This document shows, in pieces, positions 18,398 to 26,829 of a stretch of DNA of 64,000 nucleotides. The translations under genes and the position numbers were made by a program. Within the stretch, counting starts at the first letter, position 1. Each line of letters opens with the position of its first letter. The notes below the pieces were generated by a model. It ran no database searches, was not told where the DNA came from, and worked only from the letters and a program-made list of their open reading frames with translations. The stretch comes from Spirochaetota bacterium (lineage in GTDB: Bacteria > Spirochaetota > UBA4802 > UBA5368): contig DATIKU010000002.1 of NCBI GenBank assembly GCA_035477215.1, forward strand, positions 1 to 64,000, written 5' to 3'.

Positions 18398-18814
18398 ATG
18401 AAAACGGTACGACTGCAGAACGATCCGATCGAGTGCGCGGCCGCCCTCGCCGCGACCGGGACCGAGGAGGACGGCGCGGTGCTCACCTTCATCGGAACGC
18501 CACGAAGGGATTCGGCGGGAAGGCCGGTCGAGCACCTCTTTTACGAGGCCTACGAGGGGATGGCGCTCAAAGAGATGGATAGGATCGCCGACGAGGCGCT
18601 CGCCGCCTGGCCCATCACCGACTGCATGATCATTCATCGCACGGGGCGGGTCGATCCCGGACAGGCGAGCATTCTGATAGCGGTATCGGCACGTCACAGG
18701 GATGAGGGTTTCGCGGCGCTCCGGTTCATCATCGACACCGTGAAAAAAACGGTGCCGATATGGAAGAAGGAAGCGTATGCCGACGGGTCGGAGTGGGTTT
18801 CCGACAGGGTTTAA
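18398..18814 (+). CDS. moaE: molybdopterin synthase large subunit MoaE
   Basis: The 138-aa protein is the catalytic partner of MoaD. Recognisable elements are GAVLTFIGTPR near residue 27, LFYEAYEGMALKEM, HRTGRVDPGQASILIAV and the C-terminal KKTVPIWKKE, with lysines that engage MoaD and substrate. Length is normal. GGAGG lies about 13 bases before the ATG. The product, a dithiolene pterin, is needed by the aldehyde:ferredoxin oxidoreductase encoded at 41979-43853. Its stop codon shares the palindromic TTAA with the stop of the convergent HEPN gene. Confidence 0.94.
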   Translation: MKTVRLQNDPIECAAALAATGTEEDGAVLTFIGTPRRDSAGRPVEHLFYEAYEGMALKEMDRIADEALAAWPITDCMIIHRTGRVDPGQASILIAVSARHRDEGFAALRFIIDTVKKTVPIWKKEAYADGSEWVSDRV

Positions 18815-19221
18815 CCGCGCGCGGCCGGCCCCGGCTCTTCGATACGGGAAAAAACCTCGCTGGCCTTGCCGTAAAACATCTCGGCCTTCTCTCGTGTAAT
18901 TCCCGTCCCTTTACGCGCCGGACCTTCGGGCATGGCCAGAAGGGCGCCGATATCGAGCGCGCTCCAGCCTGTCGGCTCGAAATAGCGTTCGGCAAGCTCG
19001 ATGATTTTCGCGGGATCGTCTGAATCCGTACCCTCTTCGAGCAGAAGCATGCGTACCGCGTAAAACATGGAAAGATAGGAATACCTGACCACTTCGCCGT
19101 ACTGGCCCTTCCGAAGCATGATCGAGGCCAGTTCGAGCTTCTCCCTGCTCTTGGACAGTCGAAAACCGCGTGTGTGCTCGGGCGTGGTTTCCATGCGCGT
19201 AGTGTCCGTCGTTCCATTCAT
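18811..19221 (-). CDS. HEPN-domain protein
   Basis: The 136-aa protein shows the HEPN four-helix pattern: KSREKLELASIMLRKGQYGEVV followed by RYSYLSMFYAVRMLLLE. HEPN proteins often pair with MNT nucleotidyltransferases as toxin-antitoxin modules, but no MNT gene is next to it and the canonical Rx4-6H ribonuclease motif is not evident. It may be a non-catalytic or standalone member. The ATG at 19221 has a weak Shine-Dalgarno; a second Met ten residues in could be used instead. It converges on moaE with a four-base overlap. Confidence 0.75.
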   Translation of the reverse strand: MNGTTDTTRMETTPEHTRGFRLSKSREKLELASIMLRKGQYGEVVRYSYLSMFYAVRMLLLEEGTDSDDPAKIIELAERYFEPTGWSALDIGALLAMPEGPARKGTGITREKAEMFYGKASEVFSRIEEPGPAARG

Positions 19222-19687
19222 AATAGCAAGTCTTTTTCTCGGGATGCTCTTTCCAATTCATTGGATTGTCCCCGTACCTGCAGAACCTCGCCTCTACCCA
19301 CAAGTCATCTGAACGCCCCCCATACCCCCCCACAGGGGGACAATGACATGTAGTTATAAGAAAAAATACCATTTACAGAAGTTTTGAAGTCCCCCTCCGG
19401 GGGATTTAAGGGGCCGCAGGGTTGAATCGTGAGAAGTGGGCGCAAGTGAGCCTGCGGAACAAGGGTTTCAACCCCCTGCTCTGAAAGGATGAAGGCCTGC
19501 GACATCAATTGCATATGGGCCTTGTTTCGGACGCATAAATTATTGACATATCCCGCCGTATGGGGCCATTCTCCAAAGTCGAAACGCACCGGCGTGAGGC
19601 GTAATCGGTCTGTTGTGACGAAATGAAGAATTCGATTCTCGAGGCACACGGCATGTTTCATGACGGCGAAAGGAAGGTTCAATATAC
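19222..19687. other. 466-base intergenic region with palindromic element
   Basis: No credible gene. The region contains the C-tract/G-tract element described at 19315-19413, followed by about 250 bases with further GGG/CCC runs. A long minus-strand open frame across it is judged spurious because it is a read-through of the repeat. Confidence 0.55.
19315..19413. repeat. small element with imperfect terminal inverted repeats
   Basis: The left end (about 19315-19340, CCCCCC...ACAGGGGGA) is an imperfect inverted copy of the right end (19390-19413, TCCCCCTCCGGGGGA...AAGGGG). Each end can also fold by itself through its C and G tracts. The ends enclose about 50 AT-rich bases. The structure is like small non-autonomous palindromic elements; copy number cannot be known from one window. 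Confidence 0.5.
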
Positions 19688-20914
19688 ATGAATGACCACA
19701 GGATCGCAGTGCTTCTCGGCGACGGCATGGCGGATTATGCCATCGACTCGCTTGACGGCAAAACGCCGCTTGAGGCCGCCGATACTCCCAACATGGATTA
19801 CCTCGCCGGAAACGGCCTGCTGGGCCTCGCCAAAACAGTGCCCGACGGCATGCCCCCGGGAAGTGACACCGCGAGCATTTCGGTGTTCGGGTATGACCCG
19901 CGGGATGTCTATACGGGGCGCGCGCCGCTGGAGGCGCTCAACATGGGGATAGATTTGGGCCCGCGCGACGTGGCGTTTCGCTGTAACCTGGTGACGATCG
20001 ATGACGACGGTGTTCTCGTCGATTTCAGCGCGCACCATATCGAGACCGAATTTGCTCATGCGGTGATTCGGGAGTTCGCGTCGGTTATGGGAACGAAATC
20101 ATTCGAGTTCCATCCGGGTGTTTCATACCGGCATATCCTGGTGTGGCGGGACTATCCGCACGATGATCTGGCCGATACCACGCCGCCTCACGATATACAG
20201 GGACAGGGCTCGGACCTGCACCGGCCGCGCGGTCCCGGTGCGGAGACGCTTAATCGTCTGATGGATGAATCGATGCGGGTGATCCGGTCATCGCCGGCGA
20301 TCAACAAGGCGTTGGCGCGCTATCGCGGGAGGCCCGTTTCGGCCTGGCTGTGGGGGGCGGGGCGGAAGCCCTCAATGCCGTCTCTCCGGGAGCGCTTCGG
20401 GCTCTCGGGCTACACCATATCGGCGGTGGACCTCATTCATGGCATCGGTCGGGCGGTGGGGCTCTCGCCGCTGTGGGTCGACGGAGTGACCGGTTACCTG
20501 GATACCAATTACCGCGGCAAGGCCGATGCGCTCCTTTCCGCGATGGAGCGCGCCAATTTCGTGTTCCTGCACGTGGAGTCCCCCGACGAGTCGGGCCACG
20601 AGGGAAACCTCGAGCACAAGATGAAGGCCATCGAGGATTTCGACGCCATGGTGGTCGGGCGGGTGATGGAAGGGATGCGCCGCTATGATGATTACACCCT
20701 GCTCGTGATGCCCGACCATCCGACCCCGGTCAGCCTTCGCACGCATACCTCCGACCCGGTGCCCTTCTGTATATATTCGCCACGGGGAATCGCCGTGCGC
20801 GATTACCGTCGGGACGGCATAAGCGGTTTCAACGAACCGTCCGCCGGGAAAACCGGCCTGTACGTCGGGGAGGCTCACCGCCTCATGGAAATAATGATTA
20901 ATAAAAGCTTTTAA
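19688..20914 (+). CDS. apgM: cofactor-independent phosphoglycerate mutase, archaeal type
   Basis: The 408-aa protein belongs to the alkaline-phosphatase superfamily branch ApgM, which interconverts 3- and 2-phosphoglycerate. The metal-binding GDGMAD is at residues 11-16 and the phosphorylated serine is S59 in PPGSDTASISVFGYDP. Later metal ligands appear in HVESPDESGHEG and MPDHPTP. Length matches the archaeal family and not the longer bacterial GpmI. AGGAAGG lies about ten bases before the ATG. The SH3-domain gene follows after ten bases. Homoserine-kinase-like ThrH relatives share the fold but lack this overall pattern. Confidence 0.93.
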   Translation: MNDHRIAVLLGDGMADYAIDSLDGKTPLEAADTPNMDYLAGNGLLGLAKTVPDGMPPGSDTASISVFGYDPRDVYTGRAPLEALNMGIDLGPRDVAFRCNLVTIDDDGVLVDFSAHHIETEFAHAVIREFASVMGTKSFEFHPGVSYRHILVWRDYPHDDLADTTPPHDIQGQGSDLHRPRGPGAETLNRLMDESMRVIRSSPAINKALARYRGRPVSAWLWGAGRKPSMPSLRERFGLSGYTISAVDLIHGIGRAVGLSPLWVDGVTGYLDTNYRGKADALLSAMERANFVFLHVESPDESGHEGNLEHKMKAIEDFDAMVVGRVMEGMRRYDDYTLLVMPDHPTPVSLRTHTSDPVPFCIYSPRGIAVRDYRRDGISGFNEPSAGKTGLYVGEAHRLMEIMINKSF

Positions 20915-20924
20915 ACGGTGGACC

Positions 20925-22397
20925 ATGAAACGTTCGACGATTATCGGAATCATCATCCTCGCCGTCGCGCTCGTCGCGCTCGTCGCCTGGGCGCTCCTGC
21001 GGGGGTACGACCTCGAGGACGCCATAGACAGGTACGACAGCGGCAGGTACCTCTCGGCGATTGAAATACTCGGCCGCCTCCTGCGCACCGCCGACTACGA
21101 CGCCGGTGAGAAGATCTATTATTACCGCTGCAGGGCCCTCAACGGCCTTGCGGAAGAGCTCGAGCGCAAATACGGCGACGAGCTGCGCGCCGCGGCCTCG
21201 GATAACACCGACGAGCGCGCCAGGGAAAAGGAACGGACCTACCTGGAGAAAAAGCTTGCGAAGATAAACGACAGGATCGGCGCCGACCTGACGCTCGTTA
21301 TCGATAAAAAAATGGGGAGAATCGTTTCGCGCGGAAAATTTTACGATGAGTTCGCCGCGCGCTACAAGGGCAGCCGGTATATCGAGGACCTGGATTTCGA
21401 GGAGCTGAAAAAGATCGAGCGCCTGGAGCCGGGACGGCTGCTCGGCGCCATCGCCGGTTTTTCCGCGCGCTATCCCGGCACCATTCACCTCGGTCCCATT
21501 GTACGGGCGATTTTCTCCGTGCTCGGGGAGGGGAGCGTTACGGTGAAGGAACGGGAGGGTCTCGTCAGGGAGCTCGTCGTCGAGTATGCCCGGCGGTATC
21601 CGACCAGCGCAGAGGTGCAACGGTTGTTTACCTGTGTGGGCGATGATGTCAATCTGCGCAACTCGCCCGGAATAGAAGGGCAGGTTGTGGGCAAGATAGC
21701 CCGGGATGAGATCGTCCTGCAGCTCGAAAAATCGATGGATACCGCGCAGGTGGGTGATGTCCGCGACCACTGGTACCGTGTGGCGACCATGGGAGGGCTG
21801 CGAGGATGGATATTCGGAAAATTCCTCAAACCGATCGAGGTGATGCCTTACAAGGAGGACAGGGCCGGCATATCATGGGCGGTCGAGGACCGCTTTTCGG
21901 AATGGGACGATTCGTACACGCCGAAGAACTGGATGCACATGGAGAACGCCGATCGATCGTCCGTATCCTTCGCGGGCCCCGGCGGAGCCAAAATCCTCAG
22001 ACTGAACGCGGTCAAGGGAAAGACCACGGGCCTCTTCCGGCGCTTCGATCCGGGAACGAGTTTCGCGCTCGGAGTGCGGGCGCGGATGATCGCCGGCGAT
22101 TCGGTGGTCCTGATCGCGAAGGGTGTCGGAGGAGGGAAGAGTTACGCGCTTACCATACGCGGCGAGGAGATCGAATTGTCCGGCAGAAAGATACCGCTGC
22201 ACACTTCGGACTGGCACGATTATACGATCGAAAGCAAGGACGGAGGTCATGCGCGCCTTCTTGTTGACGGTGAACCGGTGCTGAGCAGGATACCGCCGAC
22301 CGGGAGCGCGGTGTTCTCGGGAGGCGGTATTTATTGCCTGTACACCGGCGAGGACGAGGCGGCGCTCGTTGAGGTCGAATACATCAGGCTGAGATAA
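20925..22397 (+). CDS. membrane-anchored SH3-domain protein
   Basis: The 490-aa protein begins with a single transmembrane or uncleaved signal helix (residues about 5-25). A helical, charged region to about 230 follows and suggests TPR-like repeats. A bacterial SH3 domain lies at about 235-305 (VNLRNSPG, DHWYRV, GWIFGKFL). The last 180 residues are beta-rich with a jelly-roll/LamG-like pattern ending VEVEYIRLR. The domain set implies an envelope protein that binds peptidoglycan or peptide ligands outside the inner membrane. No exact family is recognised. It follows apgM by ten bases and ends at a strong bidirectional terminator. Confidence 0.8.
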   Translation: MKRSTIIGIIILAVALVALVAWALLRGYDLEDAIDRYDSGRYLSAIEILGRLLRTADYDAGEKIYYYRCRALNGLAEELERKYGDELRAAASDNTDERAREKERTYLEKKLAKINDRIGADLTLVIDKKMGRIVSRGKFYDEFAARYKGSRYIEDLDFEELKKIERLEPGRLLGAIAGFSARYPGTIHLGPIVRAIFSVLGEGSVTVKEREGLVRELVVEYARRYPTSAEVQRLFTCVGDDVNLRNSPGIEGQVVGKIARDEIVLQLEKSMDTAQVGDVRDHWYRVATMGGLRGWIFGKFLKPIEVMPYKEDRAGISWAVEDRFSEWDDSYTPKNWMHMENADRSSVSFAGPGGAKILRLNAVKGKTTGLFRRFDPGTSFALGVRARMIAGDSVVLIAKGVGGGKSYALTIRGEEIELSGRKIPLHTSDWHDYTIESKDGGHARLLVDGEPVLSRIPPTGSAVFSGGGIYCLYTGEDEAALVEVEYIRLR

Positions 22398-22399
22398 AA

Positions 22400-22425
22400 A
22401 AAGCGGCATCGGGCGATGCCGCTTT
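22400..22425. terminator. bidirectional terminator
   Basis: A perfect 11-bp stem AAAGCGGCATC/GATGCCGCTTT with a four-base loop, flanked by A residues on the left and T residues on the right. It lies between the convergent SH3 gene and flaA and can serve both. Confidence 0.8.
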
Positions 22426-22447
22426 CTGGTGTTTTACCCGGGCTCTT

Positions 22448-23110
22448 CTACCACTCGTCGCTCTGGCGGTCCGTATATTTTTCGCGCACCAGCGCGATAA
22501 TATCGTCCATATAGAAGTAGTTCCAGATGGGAAGGCGCCCGGTGTTTCCCGGCTTGTAAAGGAACTTCATGATCTCGAGCTGACGCTTCTGGGTGAGGAA
22601 CTTGTCTTCCTGGGACACCTGGTCGGACAGTGTGACGGTCATTTTTCTCCATCCGAGGAAGTTCAACTTGCCGATCGGGATCCGGTGGACCTTGGCGTCG
22701 GCGTCTTTAAGGAACATTGAAAGCTCTCCCGAGAAGTTCTTGCCGTATACCCATATCGAAATGGATTTGCAGAACTTGTCTATGATCAGGGTTTTGGGGG
22801 GATTTATTGTAAGGTTGTCGCCCTGCTTTCCATATATCTTCGCACCGAGATATTTTTTCGAGTTGCTGATCGGCGCGGGGAACTGGTCCCGGATCGAGAT
22901 GCTCGCCTGCTGTTCGCCGGACTTCGTGAAGCTTATGTCCTTGTCCGAGTATTGAGTCGTCTCGAAGTCCTCGACGGTTAATTCGGAATAAAGCTGGTCG
23001 CCGGTGACCACTTTGTCGGTTGCGGCGGGTTTTTCGGCGGGCTTTTCCTGCGAGTAAACGGGCAAAAGCGCCATGAGAAGAATAAGCGAGAAAAGTACAC
23101 TTCGTTTCAT
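22448..23110 (-). CDS. flaA: flagellar filament outer-layer (sheath) protein FlaA
   Basis: The 220-aa exported protein matches spirochaete FlaA, which coats the periplasmic flagellar core. It has a clear signal peptide (MKRSVLFSLILLMALLPVYS) and then the family pattern: DFETTQYSDKDISF, FPAPISNSKKYLG, SISIWVYGKNFSG, NFLGWRKMTV and the terminal YTDRQSDEW, which resembles leptospiral FlaA. The ATG at 23110 is nine bases after GGAGGG; an ATG three codons upstream would touch the Shine-Dalgarno. It stands alone, without a second flaA beside it, and is the best phylum marker in the window. Confidence 0.92.
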   Translation of the reverse strand: MKRSVLFSLILLMALLPVYSQEKPAEKPAATDKVVTGDQLYSELTVEDFETTQYSDKDISFTKSGEQQASISIRDQFPAPISNSKKYLGAKIYGKQGDNLTINPPKTLIIDKFCKSISIWVYGKNFSGELSMFLKDADAKVHRIPIGKLNFLGWRKMTVTLSDQVSQEDKFLTQKRQLEIMKFLYKPGNTGRLPIWNYFYMDDIIALVREKYTDRQSDEW

Positions 23111-23522
23111 GTAACGCATCCCTCCAGTAAATTAATTAAGGTCGCCGCATAATCCGCGAACACGGGCCGTTCGTCCGCCCACGGTGGGGAAATCCCGCGC
23201 TCTGCGGTCGCGCGATAATCCGGTTCTAACGGTTCCGCATTGAGACCTGCTGCAATCTCCCCCCACACCGTCCATTCGCCCGCCGTCCGGCGGGAAAAAT
23301 CCTTGAATATTCCGGTTGGGCAACAGCCTAAGTATGGAAACAATTCATGATAGATCAATATATTTGAAGTATATTCCCGGCGCCGGCGTATGTCAATCAA
23401 TAATCGGGGACGGCGGCGGTATTGGAGTTAACCGATTATTTATTTATGGAATGTATCTAAATGGTTGCATTTGATGTCTCAATTTTAAATACTTTGCATC
23501 ACCGGCCGCAACCGTCCGGCTA
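23111..23522. other. divergent intergenic region
   Basis: The 412 bases upstream of flaA and of the aromatic-rich exported protein hold no supported gene. AT-rich tracts occur near 23355-23375 (an imperfect palindrome around TTTGAA) and 23435-23500. No clear sigma-28 or sigma-54 site was found for flaA. Confidence 0.45.
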
Positions 23523-25172
23523 ATGGGAATGAGCGGAAGAAAAAACGGGTTAACACGGTTTATAATCGCCGCGCTTGTGCTGTTCGCGGCGCCGGGCGCC
23601 GCGCGCGCGGCCGTCGATTCGGGCTATGAATGGTTCTGGGTCTTCTACGAGAAGGACGCGGCACGCCCGTACTCCAGCATCGTGTACCGGCCTTTTTATA
23701 TGCGAAACGCATACTCCGGCGGCAAAACGTTCCGGGCCTCGCTTATGCCGGTCGTATACTGGGAATACGCTACGGCCCGAAAGACCGAATGGAAATCCCT
23801 GCTGGGCTTCGTCCACTCGGTCGATTACAGGCACCCCGACGGCCGACCGGACTACGATCTCGGCGTCTTCCCGCTGCTGTATTACGGCGACTCGCCCGAC
23901 AGACGCGACCGTTATTTTCTGATGATGCCGATCGGCGGCACCGTAAAAGGAAAGCTCGGACAGGACAGGATCTCCCCGTGGATATTCCCAGGCTTTCTCC
24001 TGTTCTTTCTGTATCCGCCGGCAACCGCCTGGCAGGCGCTGTTATGCCTGGCCGCATCGTTCGTGCCGGTATATGTCGATTACCAGTCGCGTGATTACAG
24101 CGCGTTCGGAATACTGTGGCCGCTCGTGCAGAGAGGGAAAAGCCCCGACCGGGACGACTTCAGAATACTTCCGTTATACGCGCATAATTACAAGCGCAAC
24201 GCGTACGACAATTACTCGGTTTTGCTGATCGGCAATTACCAGAACGTCTATATGAAGGATGACAACCAGAAGACCCTTTTCGTATTTCCCTTTTACGGCA
24301 GACGGTGGAACACATCGGACAAGGCGGGCGCATCGACGCTTTTCTGGCCGTTCTTCTCCTGGGGATACAATATGAAATCGGGCGATTACGCGCTCAACTT
24401 TCCCTGGCCCCTGGTAATGATACAGGACTGCGCGGACCCGTACATCTACAAACGCATTTATTTTCCCTTCTATGGCAGGTACGTTTTTCGAAACAGTGAG
24501 ATGTCGTTCGCAACGCCGCTCCATTTCCGGCTGACGAAAAAAAACGAATCCATGCGGAGCGATTATACCGTCAACGCGCTTATTGTATGGTACTTCAAGC
24601 GGGACTATCATCACGGGCCCGATCCCTATTACGGTAATTCGTGGCGCTATTTCAAGATCTGGCCGCTGTTTCAGTACGAGCGCGACGACCGCGGGAACAT
24701 GTCGTTCTCGGCGCTCTCGCTGCTTCCGTTCCGCGATCCGGACGGCTATGAACTGTTATACCAGCCGTTCTGGACGCTGTTTGAATACCGGCGGTTCGAA
24801 TCGGGCGAGAAGCGTTTCGGTGTTCTGCTTCGCACCTATTACCAGGCGTGGAGCGCGGACTTCCTTGACATACGGGTCCCGATTCTTTTCAGCTTCCGCA
24901 GCTCAAAAGATGAATTGACGAAATGGTCTTTTCTGTGTTCCATGTTCGCCTATACGCGGAGCGGAAGCCGGAAAAAAATCAACGTGTTGTGGATACCCAT
25001 TACGATCGAGAAAGGGGACCCGGCCGAAGAACGGCACGCGGGACGTGATGAGATCGAGGACGTCGACCGGAGCGGTCCGGTTTTTCCGCCGCCGGCCTCC
25101 CCGAGCGCCCGGTGGGCGCTCGGGGAGGCCTGGCGAACGGACTGTGTGCGGTATTCAAAGGCGGTATTTTAA
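23523..25172 (+). CDS. exported aromatic-rich repeat protein, possibly outer-membrane
   Basis: I do not recognise a named family for this 549-aa protein. A signal peptide (about residues 10-30, ending ARAA) leads into a protein unusually rich in Tyr, Phe, Trp, Pro and Arg. Short repeats recur, of the type LxPFYG or WPLxxR (FGILWPLVQRG, LFVFPFYGRRW, LNFPWPLV, IYFPFYGRYVF), consistent with amphipathic beta strands. It lies 21 bases upstream of mlaE, which suggests a role in lipid traffic at the outer membrane. The start is uncertain: two ATGs two codons apart lack a clear Shine-Dalgarno. The last 25 codons contain a 17-bp perfect hairpin. Confidence 0.65.
   Translation: MGMSGRKNGLTRFIIAALVLFAAPGAARAAVDSGYEWFWVFYEKDAARPYSSIVYRPFYMRNAYSGGKTFRASLMPVVYWEYATARKTEWKSLLGFVHSVDYRHPDGRPDYDLGVFPLLYYGDSPDRRDRYFLMMPIGGTVKGKLGQDRISPWIFPGFLLFFLYPPATAWQALLCLAASFVPVYVDYQSRDYSAFGILWPLVQRGKSPDRDDFRILPLYAHNYKRNAYDNYSVLLIGNYQNVYMKDDNQKTLFVFPFYGRRWNTSDKAGASTLFWPFFSWGYNMKSGDYALNFPWPLVMIQDCADPYIYKRIYFPFYGRYVFRNSEMSFATPLHFRLTKKNESMRSDYTVNALIVWYFKRDYHHGPDPYYGNSWRYFKIWPLFQYERDDRGNMSFSALSLLPFRDPDGYELLYQPFWTLFEYRRFESGEKRFGVLLRTYYQAWSADFLDIRVPILFSFRSSKDELTKWSFLCSMFAYTRSGSRKKINVLWIPITIEKGDPAEERHAGRDEIEDVDRSGPVFPPPASPSARWALGEAWRTDCVRYSKAVF
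25094..25130. other. 17-bp perfect hairpin in 3' coding end
   Basis: Bases 25094-25110 are exactly complementary to 25114-25130, leaving a three-base loop GGT. No T tract follows, so it is not an ordinary terminator. It lies at the end of the aromatic-rich gene, 64 bases before mlaE, and could stabilise or pause the transcript. Confidence 0.6.
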
Positions 25173-25193
25173 AATGGAACGGAAACGGGCGGG

Positions 25194-26000
25194 ATGAACG
25201 GCGGGATAAACAACACGGCTCGCGCTCTGATCGGTCTCCTCGATCTGATCGGCTCGCGGGTGATGGAATTCCTCGACCAGGCGGGCTTCACCATCCTGCT
25301 GCTCGCCCGCGCGTTCTATTATCTGAAAGAGGCGCCGCCGAAGGCGCGGGAGATCGTCACCCAGATGTACTTTGCCGGCGTGAAGACCCTGCTGGTATGC
25401 TCGCTGGTCGGCGTCTTCACGGGAATGATCCTCGCGCTACAGACGGGGATAGAGCTGCAGAACTTCGGGATGCAGTACCAGATAGGCCATCTCATTGTCG
25501 CGTCGATGACCAGGGAGATGGGCCCCTTTATGGCCGCGATCATCATTACGGCGTCGGTCGGCTCGGCCATGGCGGCCGAGATCGGCACAATGAAGGTCTA
25601 CGACGAAATCGACGCGCTCGAGATGATGTCGATAAGCCCGGTGAAGTTTCTCGTTATGCCCAGGGTCGTTGCGCTCGCCACCATGATGCCGGTGGTTTCC
25701 ATCTACATCATCGTCCTCGCCTGCCTGGGCGGCGCCGTGGTCGCGAATTCGATACTCAATGTATCGTTTAACGTGTATATGAAGCACCTTTACAAGGGGA
25801 TACACTTCAAGCCTATATACGTGGGGCTGCTCAAGGCGTTCGTGTTCGGCCTCATCATCTCGGGGGTGAGCTGCGCTTACGGCCTGCGGGCGACGAGCGG
25901 AGAGCTCGGGGTGGGGCACGCAACACGCTCGTCGGTGGTGGCGTCCTTCCTCCTGGTGCTCATCATCGGCTATTTCATCACCGCGCTTTTTTACGGATGA
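25194..26000 (+). CDS. mlaE: phospholipid ABC transporter permease MlaE
   Basis: The 268-aa inner-membrane protein is the MlaE permease of the MCE-type lipid transporter. It has about five hydrophobic helices and the conserved segment GPFMAAIIITASVGSAMAAEIGTM, followed by EIDALEMMSISPVKFLVMPR, the region that couples to the ATPase. Length is normal. It overlaps mlaF by four bases (ATGA), and mlaD follows, giving the core E-F-D order. The periplasmic carrier MlaC, the outer-membrane lipoprotein MlaA and MlaB are not in this cluster; the LolA-like and aromatic-rich proteins may replace them. Confidence 0.95.
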   Translation: MNGGINNTARALIGLLDLIGSRVMEFLDQAGFTILLLARAFYYLKEAPPKAREIVTQMYFAGVKTLLVCSLVGVFTGMILALQTGIELQNFGMQYQIGHLIVASMTREMGPFMAAIIITASVGSAMAAEIGTMKVYDEIDALEMMSISPVKFLVMPRVVALATMMPVVSIYIIVLACLGGAVVANSILNVSFNVYMKHLYKGIHFKPIYVGLLKAFVFGLIISGVSCAYGLRATSGELGVGHATRSSVVASFLLVLIIGYFITALFYG

Positions 26001-26749
26001 CCATGATAGAGTTCGTAAACGTGCATAAATCGTTCGGTCCGAAGCGGGTGCTCGGTGGTTTCAACCTTACAATAGAAAAAGGGGAGACCTTCGTCATCAT
26101 CGGCCAGTCGGGCATAGGGAAGACCGTGGCGCTCCGGCACGTCGCGGGGCTGCTCCAGCCGGATACGGGAGCGGTACGCGTGGATGGCGTACAGGTGAAC
26201 GGTGCGTCGCCGGGGACCATGCGGAAACTGCGCGAGCGCATGGGGGTGCTCTTCCAGTCCGGCGCGCTCATCAACTGGATGACGGTGGCCGAAAACGTGG
26301 CGCTCCCCCTCTCGGAACACAGGCGGTTCCCGAAAAAGGAGATCGACCGCCTGGTCGACGAAAAGCTCGAGCTTTTGGAGCTTGGCGACGCGAAGCGGAA
26401 GACCCCGTCGGAGATCAGCGGCGGCATGAAAAAGCGAGTGGCACTTGCGCGGGTGCTCATGAGCAATCCGGACATTATCCTTTACGACGAGCCCACCACG
26501 GGTCTCGATCCGGTGATGTCCATGGTGATCAGCGATCTCATCCGGCAGATGCAGCGTGATTTCGGGGTAACGTCGCTCGTGGTGACGCACGACATGAAAA
26601 GCGCCTTCTATGTCGGGGACAGGATCGGGATGCTCTACGGCGGAGAGCTGGTGCAGGTCGGCTCGCCCTGGGAGATCAAGGGCACGGAAAATGCCGTGGT
26701 CAGGCAGTTCATCAACGGCGAGATGGAAGGACCCATCCGCGCGCAGTGA
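25997..26749 (+). CDS. mlaF: phospholipid ABC transporter ATP-binding protein MlaF
   Basis: The 250-aa ATPase has Walker A GQSGIGKT near residue 35, the signature ISGGMKKRVALAR and Walker B IILYDEPTTGLD followed by the switch histidine in VVTHDMK. The SGGMKKR form of the signature is characteristic of MlaF/Ttg2A-type transporters. It powers lipid movement by MlaE, probably as a homodimer at the cytoplasmic face. The start codon overlaps the mlaE stop; a second in-frame ATG two codons later is an alternative. mlaD starts about 80 bases downstream. Confidence 0.96.
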   Translation: MTMIEFVNVHKSFGPKRVLGGFNLTIEKGETFVIIGQSGIGKTVALRHVAGLLQPDTGAVRVDGVQVNGASPGTMRKLRERMGVLFQSGALINWMTVAENVALPLSEHRRFPKKEIDRLVDEKLELLELGDAKRKTPSEISGGMKKRVALARVLMSNPDIILYDEPTTGLDPVMSMVISDLIRQMQRDFGVTSLVVTHDMKSAFYVGDRIGMLYGGELVQVGSPWEIKGTENAVVRQFINGEMEGPIRAQ

Positions 26750-26829
26750 GCCCGCGGCATGGCCACGGGGGCGTGATGGCGGACCGGTCTGGAAGCGGAC
26801 GGCAGGGCCATATATTGGAGGTATGCAAA

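Noticed and set aside
19305-19682. 125-codon minus-strand frame in the HEPN-apgM gap
   Set aside because: It reads through the palindromic element; its Pro/Gly segments translate the C/G tracts, so it is a repeat artefact.
23111-23170. sigma-28 promoter for flaA
   Set aside because: No TAAA-N15-GCCGATAA-like match was found on the minus strand.
23107-23400. 97-codon minus-strand frame upstream of flaA
   Set aside because: It overlaps the flaA start region, lacks a Shine-Dalgarno and shows no similarity.
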